DNA of 40,263 nucleotides from Acrocarpospora macrocephala (lineage in GTDB: Bacteria; Actinomycetota; Actinomycetes; Streptosporangiales; Streptosporangiaceae). The DNA lies in NCBI RefSeq assembly GCF_009687865.1, contig NZ_BLAE01000091.1, positions 1-40,263 of the forward strand, written 5' to 3'. The notes under the pieces were generated by a model that was not told where the DNA came from, did not search any database, and worked only from the letters and a program-made list of their open reading frames with translations. Below, in pieces: positions 15,464 through 22,915 of the stretch (position 1 is the first letter of the stretch; each line of letters starts with the position of its first letter). Made by a program: the position numbers and the translations under genes.

Positions 15464-16237
15464 TTAGAGCCAGTGCCACTCGATGGAGGCCTGGTTGCGG
15501 CGTTCGGTTAGCCATTGGGTGAAGGCGGCTGTGCCGGCGGCGGCCAGGGTGGGTTGGTCGGGGGTGGCGGGGTGGCGTTCCAGGATCAGGCCGGTGAGGT
15601 AGGTGTTGTCGTGCCGTACTGGGCCGATCAAGGTGTCGCGGGGGGCGTGGCGGAGTGGGGCGGGGAGGGTGTGGGCGTGGCGTTGGCCGAGGGTGACGGA
15701 GGCTTCGGCGCAGCCGAGGAGGCCGCCGAGGCCGCGGAGGAGTTCGCCGTGGATGGGGTGGGAGCTGGTGACCCAGAGGGCGCGGACCTGGTCGAAGTCG
15801 GGGCGGTGGGCGTCCAGGTAGGCGGGGGCGAGTTCGGCGGATTTGCGGCGGCGGAAGCGGGTGCGGCGGGCGATGCTCGCGATGAACTCCTCGAACTGGC
15901 CGCCGGTCATGCCCATCTCGGCCACCCAGGCGAGGGTCGAGGCGGGGTCGCGCAGGCCGATGCCCAGGCGGAACTCCTCGGCCGCGAACCGGAGTTCGTC
16001 CTCGGTCAACGGCTCGGGGTCGTTCCGGGTTTCGGCCTTGATCAGGCAGTGTTCGACGATCTCGTCTCGTAACCCGCGATCTCGCTGGGAGAGGTGGCGG
16101 ACCACGGTCACTGCCTCGGCCAGGGATAAGTGCACGTCATCGACGCGTACCAGACAGTTATCCGGACCGATATGTCCGGCATCGCCGTCCCCGGGCCAGC
16201 GGACCGGGCTGATGTGCTCCACGCGTTCCGCGGTCAC
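15464..16237 (-). CDS. Parvulin/SurA-like protein, TIGR04500-type putative peptide maturation factor
   Basis: 257 aa, no signal peptide. Residues ~35-150 follow the SurA-like helical pattern: LSLAEAVTVVRHL, then EIVEHCLIKAE, LTEDELRFAAEEFRLGIGL, DPASTLAWVAEMGMTGGQFEEF. A parvulin-like region follows (DQVRALWVTSSHP ... DTLIGPVRHDNTYLTGLILERH) and ends in FTQWLTERRNQASIEWHW. This resembles peptidyl-prolyl isomerase relatives linked to natural-product peptide maturation, but the isomerase part looks reduced. GTG 16237 has GGAGG 5 bases upstream; GTG 16264 lacks one. It follows the E2 gene by 209 bases. No precursor peptide was found. Function is uncertain. Confidence 0.6.
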   Translation of the reverse strand: MTAERVEHISPVRWPGDGDAGHIGPDNCLVRVDDVHLSLAEAVTVVRHLSQRDRGLRDEIVEHCLIKAETRNDPEPLTEDELRFAAEEFRLGIGLRDPASTLAWVAEMGMTGGQFEEFIASIARRTRFRRRKSAELAPAYLDAHRPDFDQVRALWVTSSHPIHGELLRGLGGLLGCAEASVTLGQRHAHTLPAPLRHAPRDTLIGPVRHDNTYLTGLILERHPATPDQPTLAAAGTAAFTQWLTERRNQASIEWHWL

Positions 16238-16268
16238 GGGATCCTCCAAGCGCCATCCAGGCACTGAT

Positions 16269-16318
16269 CGCGCGGCGAGGCCCTTTCCGAGGGGGCCCGG
16301 CGCCGGTCTCGCCGCGCG
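16269..16318. terminator. Inverted repeat between E2 and parvulin-like genes
   Basis: Perfect 11-bp arms CGCGCGGCGAG (16269-16279) and CTCGCCGCGCG (16308-16318) around a 28-base GC-rich loop with a smaller GCCC/GGGC pairing. It lies past the E2 stop and just before the parvulin-like start, so on the minus strand it could end or attenuate transcription from the dehydrogenase operon. There is no T-tract on the minus strand. Confidence 0.5.
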
Positions 16319-16446
16319 ACTTTTCAGCGAGGCTCCCGGAGTCCCGAAGGCACGGCACGCCTTCGAGGAGAACCTGCGTTCAGAGTAGGAATGTCCTCTT
16401 GGGGATTACTGGTCGCGACCTTGCAGCGCGGTTGCGGCACTCAAGA

Positions 16447-17958
16447 TCAGCTCCAGGCGAGTATTCGTAGTGGATCCGTCAGCATTGCGCCGACGTCCCG
16501 GAGCACATACGAACCCAGTTCGCCGTCGATGATTCGATGGTCGAACGAGAGTGCCAGCGTGGTGACCTTGCGGACGGCCAGTTGCCCGTCTACCACCCAG
16601 GGCATGTCGCGAATCTGGCCGAACGCCAGGATCGCGGCCTCGCCGGGGTTGAGGATCGGGGTTCCGGCGTCGACACCGAAGACGCCCACATTCGTGATTG
16701 TGATCGTGCCACCGGTCAGCTCGGCGGGGCCGCATTTGCCCGCCCGGGCCCGATCGGTCAGCTCGGACAGCGCCCTGGCCAGCCCTGGCAGGGACATCGC
16801 GTCGGCGTCCTTGACGTTGGGCACGATGAGGCCGCGCTCGGTCGCGGCCGCGATGCCCAGGTTCACGTAGCGTTTCACCACGATCGCGTCGTCGGCCCAG
16901 GTGGCGTTGGCCATTGGATACCGCCGCACCGCCGTGAGCAGCGCTTTTGCCACCAGCAGCAGTGGCGAAACCTTGACTCCCTCGAAATCGGGCAACGCGC
17001 GCAGCCGTTGCACGGCGTTCATGGTCTCGGTGACATCGATCTGGAGGAACTCGGTCACATGCGGCGCGGTGAACGCGCTGGCGACCATCGCCGCCGCCGT
17101 CGCCTTCCGCACACCCCGGACAGGAATACGTTCCTCCCGGGCGATATTTCCGACATGTCCGGGCGCTAGAACTTGCCCGGTGGCCCCGGTGACCCCGGTG
17201 ACGCTGCCGGGAGCTTCCAGCTGGACCCCATTGGACCTCTCCGTGGCGGGTTCCGCCACGGTCCCGGGCATCGCCGGTCGCGAAACCGCCGCCTGCACGT
17301 CCTCCCGGGTGATCGACCCGCGCGGTCCGGTTCCGGCGATGCCCGACAGATCCACGCCAAGATCCTTGGCCAGCTTGCGCACCGGCGGCTTCGCCAGCAC
17401 CGTCACATTTCCGACGCCAGCCGCACTTCCGACGCCAGCCGCACTTCCGACGCCAGCCGCACTTCCGACACCGGCCGCACTTCCGACACCGGCCACATTC
17501 CGCACGCTGGCCGCATTTCCTCCGCCGGACGATCCGGCACTCCCACCGGAGGTTCCCGGTGTTGGGGGAGACTTGCGGGGGCGTCGTTTGGTGGCGCCCA
17601 GCTTCACGCCGTACCCAACCAAAACGGGCTGGCGTTCCTCCCGCGTCGGTTCGGGCACCTGGGGCACCATGTCCTCGGTCAGTGCGGGGGGCTGTGCCGG
17701 CGGGGGCGCGTCTTCGTCCGGCACCGTGTCCACCGCGATGATCGGCGACCCCACATCGGCCGTCTCCCCCTCAGGCACCAGCAGCGCCGCCACCGTGCCC
17801 TCGAACGGGCAGGGCAGCTCCACCACGGCCTTCGCGGTCTCGATCTCCACGATGGTCTGGTTCACCCGGACCGGATCACCCGGCGAGACGTGCCATTTGA
17901 CGATCTCCGCTTCGGTCAGGCCTTCGCCGACATCCGGAAGCTTGAACTCACGTCGCAT
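16447..17958 (-). CDS. 2-oxoacid dehydrogenase E2 component (dihydrolipoamide acyltransferase)
   Basis: 503 aa. E2 moves the acyl group from E1 to CoA through a swinging lipoyl arm. Residues 1-80 are a lipoyl domain with acceptor Lys43 (EIETAKAVVELP). A low-complexity linker contains four to five AAGVGS repeats (~156-184). The E1/E3-binding domain is at ~190-225 (PPVRKLAKDLGVDLSGIAGTGPRG). The catalytic domain (~275-503) ends with SFDHRIIDGE, active His474 and Asp478. ATG 17958 has GAGGGGG upstream. It is 11 bases after the E1-beta stop. Whether the substrate is pyruvate or branched-chain oxoacids is not decided by sequence. No E3 gene is in the window. Confidence 0.95.
   Translation of the reverse strand: MRREFKLPDVGEGLTEAEIVKWHVSPGDPVRVNQTIVEIETAKAVVELPCPFEGTVAALLVPEGETADVGSPIIAVDTVPDEDAPPPAQPPALTEDMVPQVPEPTREERQPVLVGYGVKLGATKRRPRKSPPTPGTSGGSAGSSGGGNAASVRNVAGVGSAAGVGSAAGVGSAAGVGSAAGVGNVTVLAKPPVRKLAKDLGVDLSGIAGTGPRGSITREDVQAAVSRPAMPGTVAEPATERSNGVQLEAPGSVTGVTGATGQVLAPGHVGNIAREERIPVRGVRKATAAAMVASAFTAPHVTEFLQIDVTETMNAVQRLRALPDFEGVKVSPLLLVAKALLTAVRRYPMANATWADDAIVVKRYVNLGIAAATERGLIVPNVKDADAMSLPGLARALSELTDRARAGKCGPAELTGGTITITNVGVFGVDAGTPILNPGEAAILAFGQIRDMPWVVDGQLAVRKVTTLALSFDHRIIDGELGSYVLRDVGAMLTDPLRILAWS
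17409..17516 (-). repeat. 18-bp tandem repeat in the E2 linker
   Basis: Units starting TTCCGACGCCAGCCGCAC at 17409, 17427 and 17445 are identical; 17463 and 17481 differ by a few bases, and a sixth from 17499 is degenerate. Each encodes six residues (AAGVGS), lengthening the flexible Ala/Gly linker between lipoyl and binding domains. Identical units mean recent expansion. Confidence 0.92.
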
Positions 17959-17969
17959 CGCGCACCCCC

Positions 17970-18944
17970 TCAGTACGCCAGGACACGGTCGACGGCGTCC
18001 AGCACCCGATCCAGATCCGGCAGGTAGTGATCCTCCAGCCGGGACGGCGGATACGGCGTCGAGAACCCGCCCACCCGCAGCACCGGCGACTCCAGCCGGA
18101 AGAAGCACGCCTCGCTGATCCGCGCCGCCAGCTCCCCGCCGAGCCCGGTGAACACCGGCGCCTCGTGCACGACCACACACCGCCCGGTCCGGTTCACCGA
18201 CTCGGTGATCACCCCCATGTCCAGCGGGCTGAGCGACCGCAGATCGATCACCTCGACCGACCGCCCGTCGTCCTCGGCCGCCGCCGCCGACTCCAGGCAC
18301 GTCTTCACCATCGGCCCGTACGCCAGGAGGGTCACGTCGTTCCCGGTTCGCACCACCTTGGCCTTCCCCAGCGGCAGTCCGGGAGCGCCGAGTTCCACGT
18401 CGGCCTTGTCCCAGTAACGCCGCTTCGGCTCGAAGAACACGATCGGATCGTCGGAGCGCACCGCGTCCTGAATCATCGTGTACGCGTCGACCGGGTTGGA
18501 GCACGCGACCACCCGCAACCCCGCCGTATGCGTGAAATACGCCTCCGGCGACTCGCTGTGGTGCTCGACCGCCCCGATCCCGCCGCCGCACGGAATCCGC
18601 ACCACGACCGGAAGCTTGAGCTTGCCCAGCGACCGTAGCGGCATCTTCGCCAGCTGGGTGATGATCTGGTCGGCCGCCGGGAACACGAACCCGTCGAACT
18701 GGATCTCGCAGACCGGCCGGTAGCCGCGGATGGCCAGCCCGATCGCGGTCCCGATGATCCCGGATTCGGCCAGCGGCGTGTCGATCACACGATCTTCGCC
18801 GAAGTCCTTCTGCAGGCCGTCGGTGACGCGGAACACGCCACCGAGTTTGCCCACGTCCTCGCCCATGATGAGAACCTTGGGATCGGCGTCCATGGCGGCG
18901 CGCAGGCCCTCGTTGAGGGCTTTGGCCAGCGTGAGTACGGTCAT
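17970..18944 (-). CDS. 2-oxoacid dehydrogenase E1 beta subunit
   Basis: 324 aa, standard for the alpha2-beta2 E1 type. It joins E1-alpha to form the thiamine-diphosphate decarboxylase that acylates the E2 lipoyl arm. Conserved stretches: MTVLTLAKALNEGLRAAM, VLIMGEDVGKLGGVFRVTDGL, FGEDRVIDTPLAESGIIG, and C-terminal VVVHEAPVFTGLGGELAARI and RVGGFSTPYPPSRLEDHYLP. The start codon ATG overlaps the E1-alpha stop as ATGA, so translation is coupled. The beta-subunit sequence is somewhat closer to the branched-chain oxoacid (BkdB-like) set than to PDH, judged only by eye. Confidence 0.95.
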   Translation of the reverse strand: MTVLTLAKALNEGLRAAMDADPKVLIMGEDVGKLGGVFRVTDGLQKDFGEDRVIDTPLAESGIIGTAIGLAIRGYRPVCEIQFDGFVFPAADQIITQLAKMPLRSLGKLKLPVVVRIPCGGGIGAVEHHSESPEAYFTHTAGLRVVACSNPVDAYTMIQDAVRSDDPIVFFEPKRRYWDKADVELGAPGLPLGKAKVVRTGNDVTLLAYGPMVKTCLESAAAAEDDGRSVEVIDLRSLSPLDMGVITESVNRTGRCVVVHEAPVFTGLGGELAARISEACFFRLESPVLRVGGFSTPYPPSRLEDHYLPDLDRVLDAVDRVLAY

Positions 18945-20029
18945 CGTTCGAACCCCGCCAGGTAGCTGAGGTACTGCTCGCGCTCGTCCGCCATGAGGGC
19001 GTGGGGCTCGGCGTACACATGGTCGAAAAGGGCCTCGGGGGCGGGGTCGGGCAGCGCCAGGCAGGAGCGGCGCAGCTCCTTGCCGAGCGCGTCGGCCTCC
19101 GCCTCGACCTTGTCGAAGAACTCCTGGTCGGCGAGTTCGCCGCGGAACAGATACGCCTTGACCCGTTCTATCGGATCTTTCAGCTTCCACGCCTCCAGCT
19201 CGTCGGCCACCCGGTAGCGGGTCGGGTCGTCGGAGGTGGTGTGCGCGCCCATCCGATAGGTGAACGCCTCCACCATCGTCGGCCCCTGCCCGGCGCGGGC
19301 GTCGGCCAGCGCCTTGCGCGTGACGGCGAGACAGGCGAACACGTCGTTGCCGTCCACTCGGACGCCCGGGAAGCCGAACCCGGAAGCGCGCTTGTACAGC
19401 GGGATCCTGGACTGCTTCTCCAGTGGCTCGGAGATCGCCCACTGGTTGTTCTGGCAGAAGAACACGACCGGCGCGTTGAACACCGATGCCCAGATGAACG
19501 CCTCGTTCACGTCGCCCTGCGAGGTCGCGCCGTCGCCGAAGTAGACGATCGTGGCGGCCTCGGCGCCGTCCCGCTGGATGCCCATCGCGTAGCCCACCGC
19601 GTGCAGCGTCTGGGTGCCGATGACGATCGAATAGAGGTGAAAATTGTGCTCGGCTGGATCCCAGCCGCCGTGGTTGACTCCGCGGAACAGGCCGAGCAGA
19701 TTGATCGGGTCGACGCCGCGGCACCAGGCCACGCCGTGCTCGCGGTAGGTCGGGAAGGCCATGTCGACGTCGGTCAGCGCGCGGCCCGAGCCCACCTGCG
19801 CGGCCTCCTGGCCGAGCAGTGAGGCCCACAGGCCGAGCTCGCCCTGGCGCTGGAGGGCGACGGCCTCCAGGTCGATCCTGCGGACCAGGACCAGGTCACG
19901 GTAGAGGGCTTTGACCTCCTCCGCGGTAAGGTCGATCTTGTAGTCGGGGTGCTCGATCCGTTCTCCCTCGGGGGTGAGAAGCTGGACGAGCTCAGGGGGT
20001 GCCGTTAGGCCGGTAGTGGAGGCAGTCAT
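18941..20029 (-). CDS. 2-oxoacid dehydrogenase E1 alpha subunit
   Basis: 362 aa, soluble. The thiamine-diphosphate motif runs from GDGATSQGDVNEAF (GDG at 165-167) to FCQNNQWAIS (NN at 194-195). The phosphorylation-loop region YRMGAHTTSDDPTRYR follows. FPTYREHGVAWCRGVDP and LLGQEAAQVGSG match the actinobacterial PDH/BCKDH E1-alpha family. ATG 20029 has AGGAG six bases upstream. First gene of the alpha-beta-E2 operon, divergent from purS. Degrading branched-chain oxoacids or feeding acyl-CoA starters into fatty acids are both possible roles. Confidence 0.95.
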   Translation of the reverse strand: MTASTTGLTAPPELVQLLTPEGERIEHPDYKIDLTAEEVKALYRDLVLVRRIDLEAVALQRQGELGLWASLLGQEAAQVGSGRALTDVDMAFPTYREHGVAWCRGVDPINLLGLFRGVNHGGWDPAEHNFHLYSIVIGTQTLHAVGYAMGIQRDGAEAATIVYFGDGATSQGDVNEAFIWASVFNAPVVFFCQNNQWAISEPLEKQSRIPLYKRASGFGFPGVRVDGNDVFACLAVTRKALADARAGQGPTMVEAFTYRMGAHTTSDDPTRYRVADELEAWKLKDPIERVKAYLFRGELADQEFFDKVEAEADALGKELRRSCLALPDPAPEALFDHVYAEPHALMADEREQYLSYLAGFER

Positions 20030-20299
20030 GTGCCACTCCTGCGCGGTCGGGGCCTATCACGGTTGGGGTCGCCACCGTGATTCGGCCGATTCCAGACGCT
20101 TCTGTTCCGTTTGGTGGGGGAACGTCCACGTATGCGGACATGGTTACAGAGGTCACACCCCCATGCACAAGGCCCCTTCACATTCTCCCCGTTCCCGGTG
20201 GCAGACCTCCCACACAATCCACAGCCTGTGGATAACTTACGCTGCCACGGACCGCTAGGCTGAGCCCGCATCCAGCACTTCTACCAGGAGGAACCGACA
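20030..20299. promoter_or_regulatory. Divergent promoter region, E1-alpha and purS
   Basis: 270 bases. On the plus strand TAGGCT (20256-20261) is a plausible purS -10 element, and AGGAGGA (about 20286-20292) is its ribosome site. TGTGGATAA (20227-20235) is the complement of the consensus DnaA box TTATCCACA. A weak CRP-like sequence (minus strand TGTGA-N6-TAACC near 20142-20157) is not convincing. Confidence 0.5.
20224..20237. promoter_or_regulatory. DnaA-box-like 14-mer, copy 1
   Basis: GCCTGTGGATAACT contains the perfect DnaA box TTATCCACA on the minus strand. The same 14-mer recurs at 39425-39438. A single box is not an origin; it may be a DnaA-titration or regulatory site, or chance. Confidence 0.4.
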
Positions 20300-20551
20300 G
20301 TGGCGCGCGTGATCGTCGACGTCATGCTCAAGCCCGAGATCCTCGACCCCCAGGGCCAAGCCATCGCCCGCGCCCTCCCTCGCTTGGGCTTCACCACCAT
20401 CACCGACGTCCGCCAGGGCAAACGCTTCGAACTCGAACTCCCCGGCCCTGCAACAGAAGCCACACTCACCGAGGCCCGAAAAATTGCCGAAACCCTCCTG
20501 GCGAACACGGTCATCGAAGACTTCCAGGTACGTGTGGAGGAAGACGCTTGA
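20300..20551 (+). CDS. purS: FGAM synthase, PurS subunit
   Basis: 83 aa, the usual size. PurS bridges PurQ and PurL in the three-protein phosphoribosylformylglycinamidine synthase of Gram-positive bacteria. Sequence features: VIVDVMLKPEILDPQGQAIARALPRLGF, then VRQGKRFELEL and the C-terminal ANTVIEDFQVRVEED. GTG 20300 has AGGAGGA upstream. Normally purQ follows within a few bases; here purQ begins 1.7 kb later, after a repeat-rich interval and an ATPase gene. Confidence 0.96.
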   Translation: MARVIVDVMLKPEILDPQGQAIARALPRLGFTTITDVRQGKRFELELPGPATEATLTEARKIAETLLANTVIEDFQVRVEEDA

Positions 20552-20636
20552 GCCTTGCTTTCTCAGGCCGTTGAGACGCTCGGATGCTGGTTTCTGCTGT
20601 AAGTGACCGGGTGGGGTGTGAGGGCTGGGGTCCGTA

Positions 20637-20771
20637 GCGGGTGGGCAGGGCGGACACTCCGGCCGACCGTGATAGTGGGCCTCTGGTGAGCCGCTGGTCA
20701 GCGGCCATCGCGGGCGCGGTGGTCTCGGGCACGGTCTTACGTCGGCCTACGTGTCCGCCCTGCCCACCCGC
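20637..20771. repeat. 135-bp element with 21-bp perfect terminal inverted repeats
   Basis: The arms 20637-20657 (GCGGGTGGGCAGGGCGGACA plus C) and 20751-20771 are exact reverse complements. After three mismatches a further GGCCGAC/GTCGGCC pairs inward. Inside is GCCGCT-GGTC-AGCGGC. The whole could fold as one long hairpin or be a MITE-like remnant. No obvious target duplication flanks it. Confidence 0.85.
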
Positions 20772-21026
20772 AGGGTGACCCGCCGTACTTCGCACCGGTC
20801 CTTGACGACAAACGGTGGCCGTGTCCACGGATGGTGGAAACGCCAACCGCAGTGGCGACGGCTTCCTCCGGCTGCACGAATGGGGCCTCACGCCAGACGG
20901 GGAGCGGCGCCGGACGGACAGGGCAGCCGGGCAGTTCACCGACGAATACCACGCGACCGGCGCGGTCGTCGCGGGACGGCGTACTGCGGAGCAGGTCGAT
21001 CACTGGGGCGGAGATCACCACGGCCG

Positions 21027-21219
21027 CTGGTCGCGTCCGCGGATGTGGGCAGACGTTGTCGCGTCCAACGGATGTGTCGACGCTGGTCGCGTCTGCGGAT
21101 GTGTGCGGAAGTTGTTGCGTCCAACGGATGTGTCGACGCTGGCCGTGTTCGCGGATGTGTGCAGACGCTGTCGCGTCCACGGATTTGTGGACGCTGGTCG
21201 CGTCTGCGGGTGTGTTGTA
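21027..21219. repeat. 56-bp tandem repeat array
   Basis: Units start at 21027, 21083, 21139 and 21194 (lengths 56, 56, 55 and a ~26-base partial). Each starts CTGG-CG-GT and contains GCGGATGTG and GCGTCCAACGGATGTGTCGACG. Each unit itself is two related ~28-base halves, so the array began from a 28-mer. It is not CRISPR: no unique spacers. Confidence 0.9.
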
Positions 21220-21240
21220 AGGGTTTGCGCTGGCCGGAGG

Positions 21241-21318
21241 GCGGGGCGAAGCCCCCGGAGTGGGCAATCTCCAGGGGTCGGGGCGGCAGCCCCGGAAACA
21301 AATCAAGGGTGGGCGGGT
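21241..21318. repeat. REP-like palindromic block
   Basis: Two short hairpins, GGGGC-GAA-GCCCC and GGGGC-GGCA-GCCCC, are followed by AAACAAATCAAGGGTGGGCG. The second hairpin plus tail matches the reverse complement of bases 1-42. Confidence 0.6.
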
Positions 21319-21467
21319 GGGAACAATCACGGCAACCATTCGACCCCCCGTGAGGTTGGCGCGTTAAGCGTGAATGACAAGCGCGTGATTTTGATCGCGT
21401 GGTTGCGATTAGGCCTGATCCTCTGGGGAAGCACGTCTTAGTGACCTACGTCGAAGGGAGGGCCCCA

Positions 21468-21917
21468 GTGGACATTGAGTTCTCGTTGGCTCTCCCGCGT
21501 GATGCGATCGGCATCCCGATGGTTCGTCGTGTGCTCGGGGATGCCCTGCGGTCGTTGGGCGTGACCGAGGAGTGCGTGTCGGACCTTTTGCTGGCTACTT
21601 CTGAGGCTTGTGCCAATGCGGTCAGACATGGGGGACCCGCGACCCGATACCAAGTGCAGGCGGCAATCGATGACTGGCGTTGCGAACTGCGCATTATGGA
21701 TCGCGGACATGGGCTGACCGCGATTCCGCAGCAGTATCCGTCGGGGGAGACGGAGAACGGCCGGGGAATCATGATCATGCAGTCCGTGGTGGACGAGATT
21801 TCCTTCGACATCACTCCAGGCAGCGGAACCACCGTCCGCCTGAGCAAGGAACTCGACTGGGACGAGGACGCGATCGCCCATCACATCTCCCGCGACCGCC
21901 AACTCGTCGCGGTTTGA
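21468..21917 (+). CDS. RsbW-like histidine-kinase-type ATPase (anti-sigma factor family)
   Basis: 149 aa. It has the GHKL ATP-binding fold: N-box SEACANAVRHGG (roughly residues 46-57), G1 box DRGHGL and G2 box GRGIMIM, then the strand GTTVRLSKEL. There is no transmitter His domain, so it belongs to the RsbW/SpoIIAB-like regulators that actinomycetes carry in many copies. Partner sigma factor or anti-anti-sigma protein is not encoded nearby. GTG 21468 has AAGGGAGG 6 bases upstream; the frame is open from 21399 with GTG 21441 as an alternative. It sits between purS and purQ, where normally there is no gene. Degenerate copies of its 3' end follow the stop codon. Confidence 0.85.
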   Translation: MDIEFSLALPRDAIGIPMVRRVLGDALRSLGVTEECVSDLLLATSEACANAVRHGGPATRYQVQAAIDDWRCELRIMDRGHGLTAIPQQYPSGETENGRGIMIMQSVVDEISFDITPGSGTTVRLSKELDWDEDAIAHHISRDRQLVAV

Positions 21918-22085
21918 TCACTCCCTCCTGTCCCAGAACCGACAATTCAGCACGTCTGCCCCGTCCATCTCCCGAGCCTCCAACCAGTCACGGTTGCTCC
22001 ACGCCATTTCTCGCGGAACGGCGACTCGTCGCGGTCAGACCGTCCGGGACCGGAAACTCGCCGTGCCTGCCCCGTCCATCTCTCT
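21884..22085 (+). repeat. Degenerate duplication of the ATPase gene 3' end
   Basis: Copy 1 (21884-21972) spans the last codons and stop; copy 2 (22005-22085) lies downstream. They share ACTCGTCGCGGT (21902-21913, 22024-22035) and TGCCCCGTCCATCT (21957-21970, 22068-22081), with CGCGGAACGGCG replacing CGCGACCGCC between. Copy 2 has lost the stop and start context and is not a gene. Confidence 0.75.
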
Positions 22086-22237
22086 CGGGCGGGGCGATGT
22101 GCCATGGTCAGGCCTGCTTTGCTGGGGGATGCCCTGGGCGTTGAGCTCGGTGAGCGTCCGATAGCCTGAGGCGTACCGCCGAAGACTGCCGACCACCGGA
22201 GTCGGTGGCTGCTGCGTGTGCGTTGGGAGGGCCCTAA
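22086..22237 (+). promoter_or_regulatory. Upstream region of purQ
   Basis: About 150 bases. TAGCCT (22171-22176) is a possible -10 element preceded by TTGAGC about 15 bases upstream, so purQL may have their own promoter now that purS is distant. GGGAGG (22225-22230) is the ribosome site. No riboswitch fold was recognised. Confidence 0.35.
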
Positions 22238-22915
22238 GTGATGCGGGTGGGCGTCGTCACCTTTCCCGGGACACTCGACGATCAGGATGCGGCGCGAGCC
22301 GTACGGCTGGCCGGAGCCGAGGCTGTGCCGTTGTGGCATGCGGACCATGACCTCAAGGGGGTGGACGCGGTCTTCCTGCCGGGCGGGTTCTCCTACGGGG
22401 ATTACCTCAGATGCGGGGCGATTTCGCGATTCGCTCCGCTGATGGAGGAGTTGATCCCGGCCGCGAAGGCGGGGCTGCCCGTGCTCGGCACCTGCAACGG
22501 CTTCCAGATCCTCTGCGAGGCGCACCTGCTGCCAGGCGCGCTGACCAGGAACGCCGGGCTCCACTACCTGTGCCGCGACCAGGGCATCCGGGTCGAGAAC
22601 AACACCACCGCATGGACCGGGCAGTTCACCGAAGGCCAGGAGATCCTGCTCCCGATCAAGCACGGCGAGGGGCGCTATGTCGCCGACGAAGCCACCCTGG
22701 CCGAACTGGAGCGCGACGGACGGGTGGTCTTCCGTTATATCGGCGGCAACCCGAACGGTTCGCTCAACGACATAGCCGGAATCTGCAACGAAGCCGGAAA
22801 CGTCGTCGGCCTGATGCCGCATCCCGAGCACGCCGTCGAGGAACTGACGGGCGCACCGAGCGTGGACGGCCGGGGCTTTTTCGCCTCCATCCTCAGGAAG
22901 CTGGTGACCGCATGA
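22238..22915 (+). CDS. purQ: FGAM synthase, PurQ glutaminase subunit
   Basis: 225 aa. It hydrolyses glutamine to supply ammonia to PurL. Class I amidotransferase features: [15 protein letters not shown], nucleophile Cys86 in GTCNGFQIL, and the His-Glu pair in [10 protein letters not shown] (H195, E197). GTG 22238 is 7 bases after GGGAGG; ATG 22241 in the same frame is an equally plausible start. Its stop overlaps the purL start as ATGA. Confidence 0.96.
   Translation: MMRVGVVTFPGTLDDQDAARAVRLAGAEAVPLWHADHDLKGVDAVFLPGGFSYGDYLRCGAISRFAPLMEELIPAAKAGLPVLGTCNGFQILCEAHLLPGALTRNAGLHYLCRDQGIRVENNTTAWTGQFTEGQEILLPIKHGEGRYVADEATLAELERDGRVVFRYIGGNPNGSLNDIAGICNEAGNVVGLMPHPEHAVEELTGAPSVDGRGFFASILRKLVTA

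Larger units (their letters stand above)
20552..21467. other. Repeat-rich 0.9-kb interval between purS and the ATPase gene
   Basis: No convincing gene. It holds, in order, a long inverted repeat (20637-20771), a plain stretch (20772-21026), a 56-bp tandem array (21027-21219) and a REP-like palindromic block (21241-21318). Open frames cross it on both strands but their products are Arg/Pro-rich and unlike proteins. AAGGGAGG (21454-21461) before GTG 21468 marks the next gene. Confidence 0.7.

Noticed and set aside
16265-16446. Precursor peptide for the parvulin-like protein
   Set aside because: Only very short frames with poor starts exist (one 22-codon frame would need ATT). None has a leader/core pattern.
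20142-20157. Second CRP site upstream of the E1-alpha gene
   Set aside because: Only one half (TGTGA) matches; the other half, TAACC, agrees at 3 of 5 positions.
20224-20237. Replication origin
   Set aside because: One DnaA box only, with no dnaA or dnaN gene and no box cluster.
21027-21219. CRISPR array
   Set aside because: Units are directly adjacent with no unique spacers, they diverge, and no cas genes are present.
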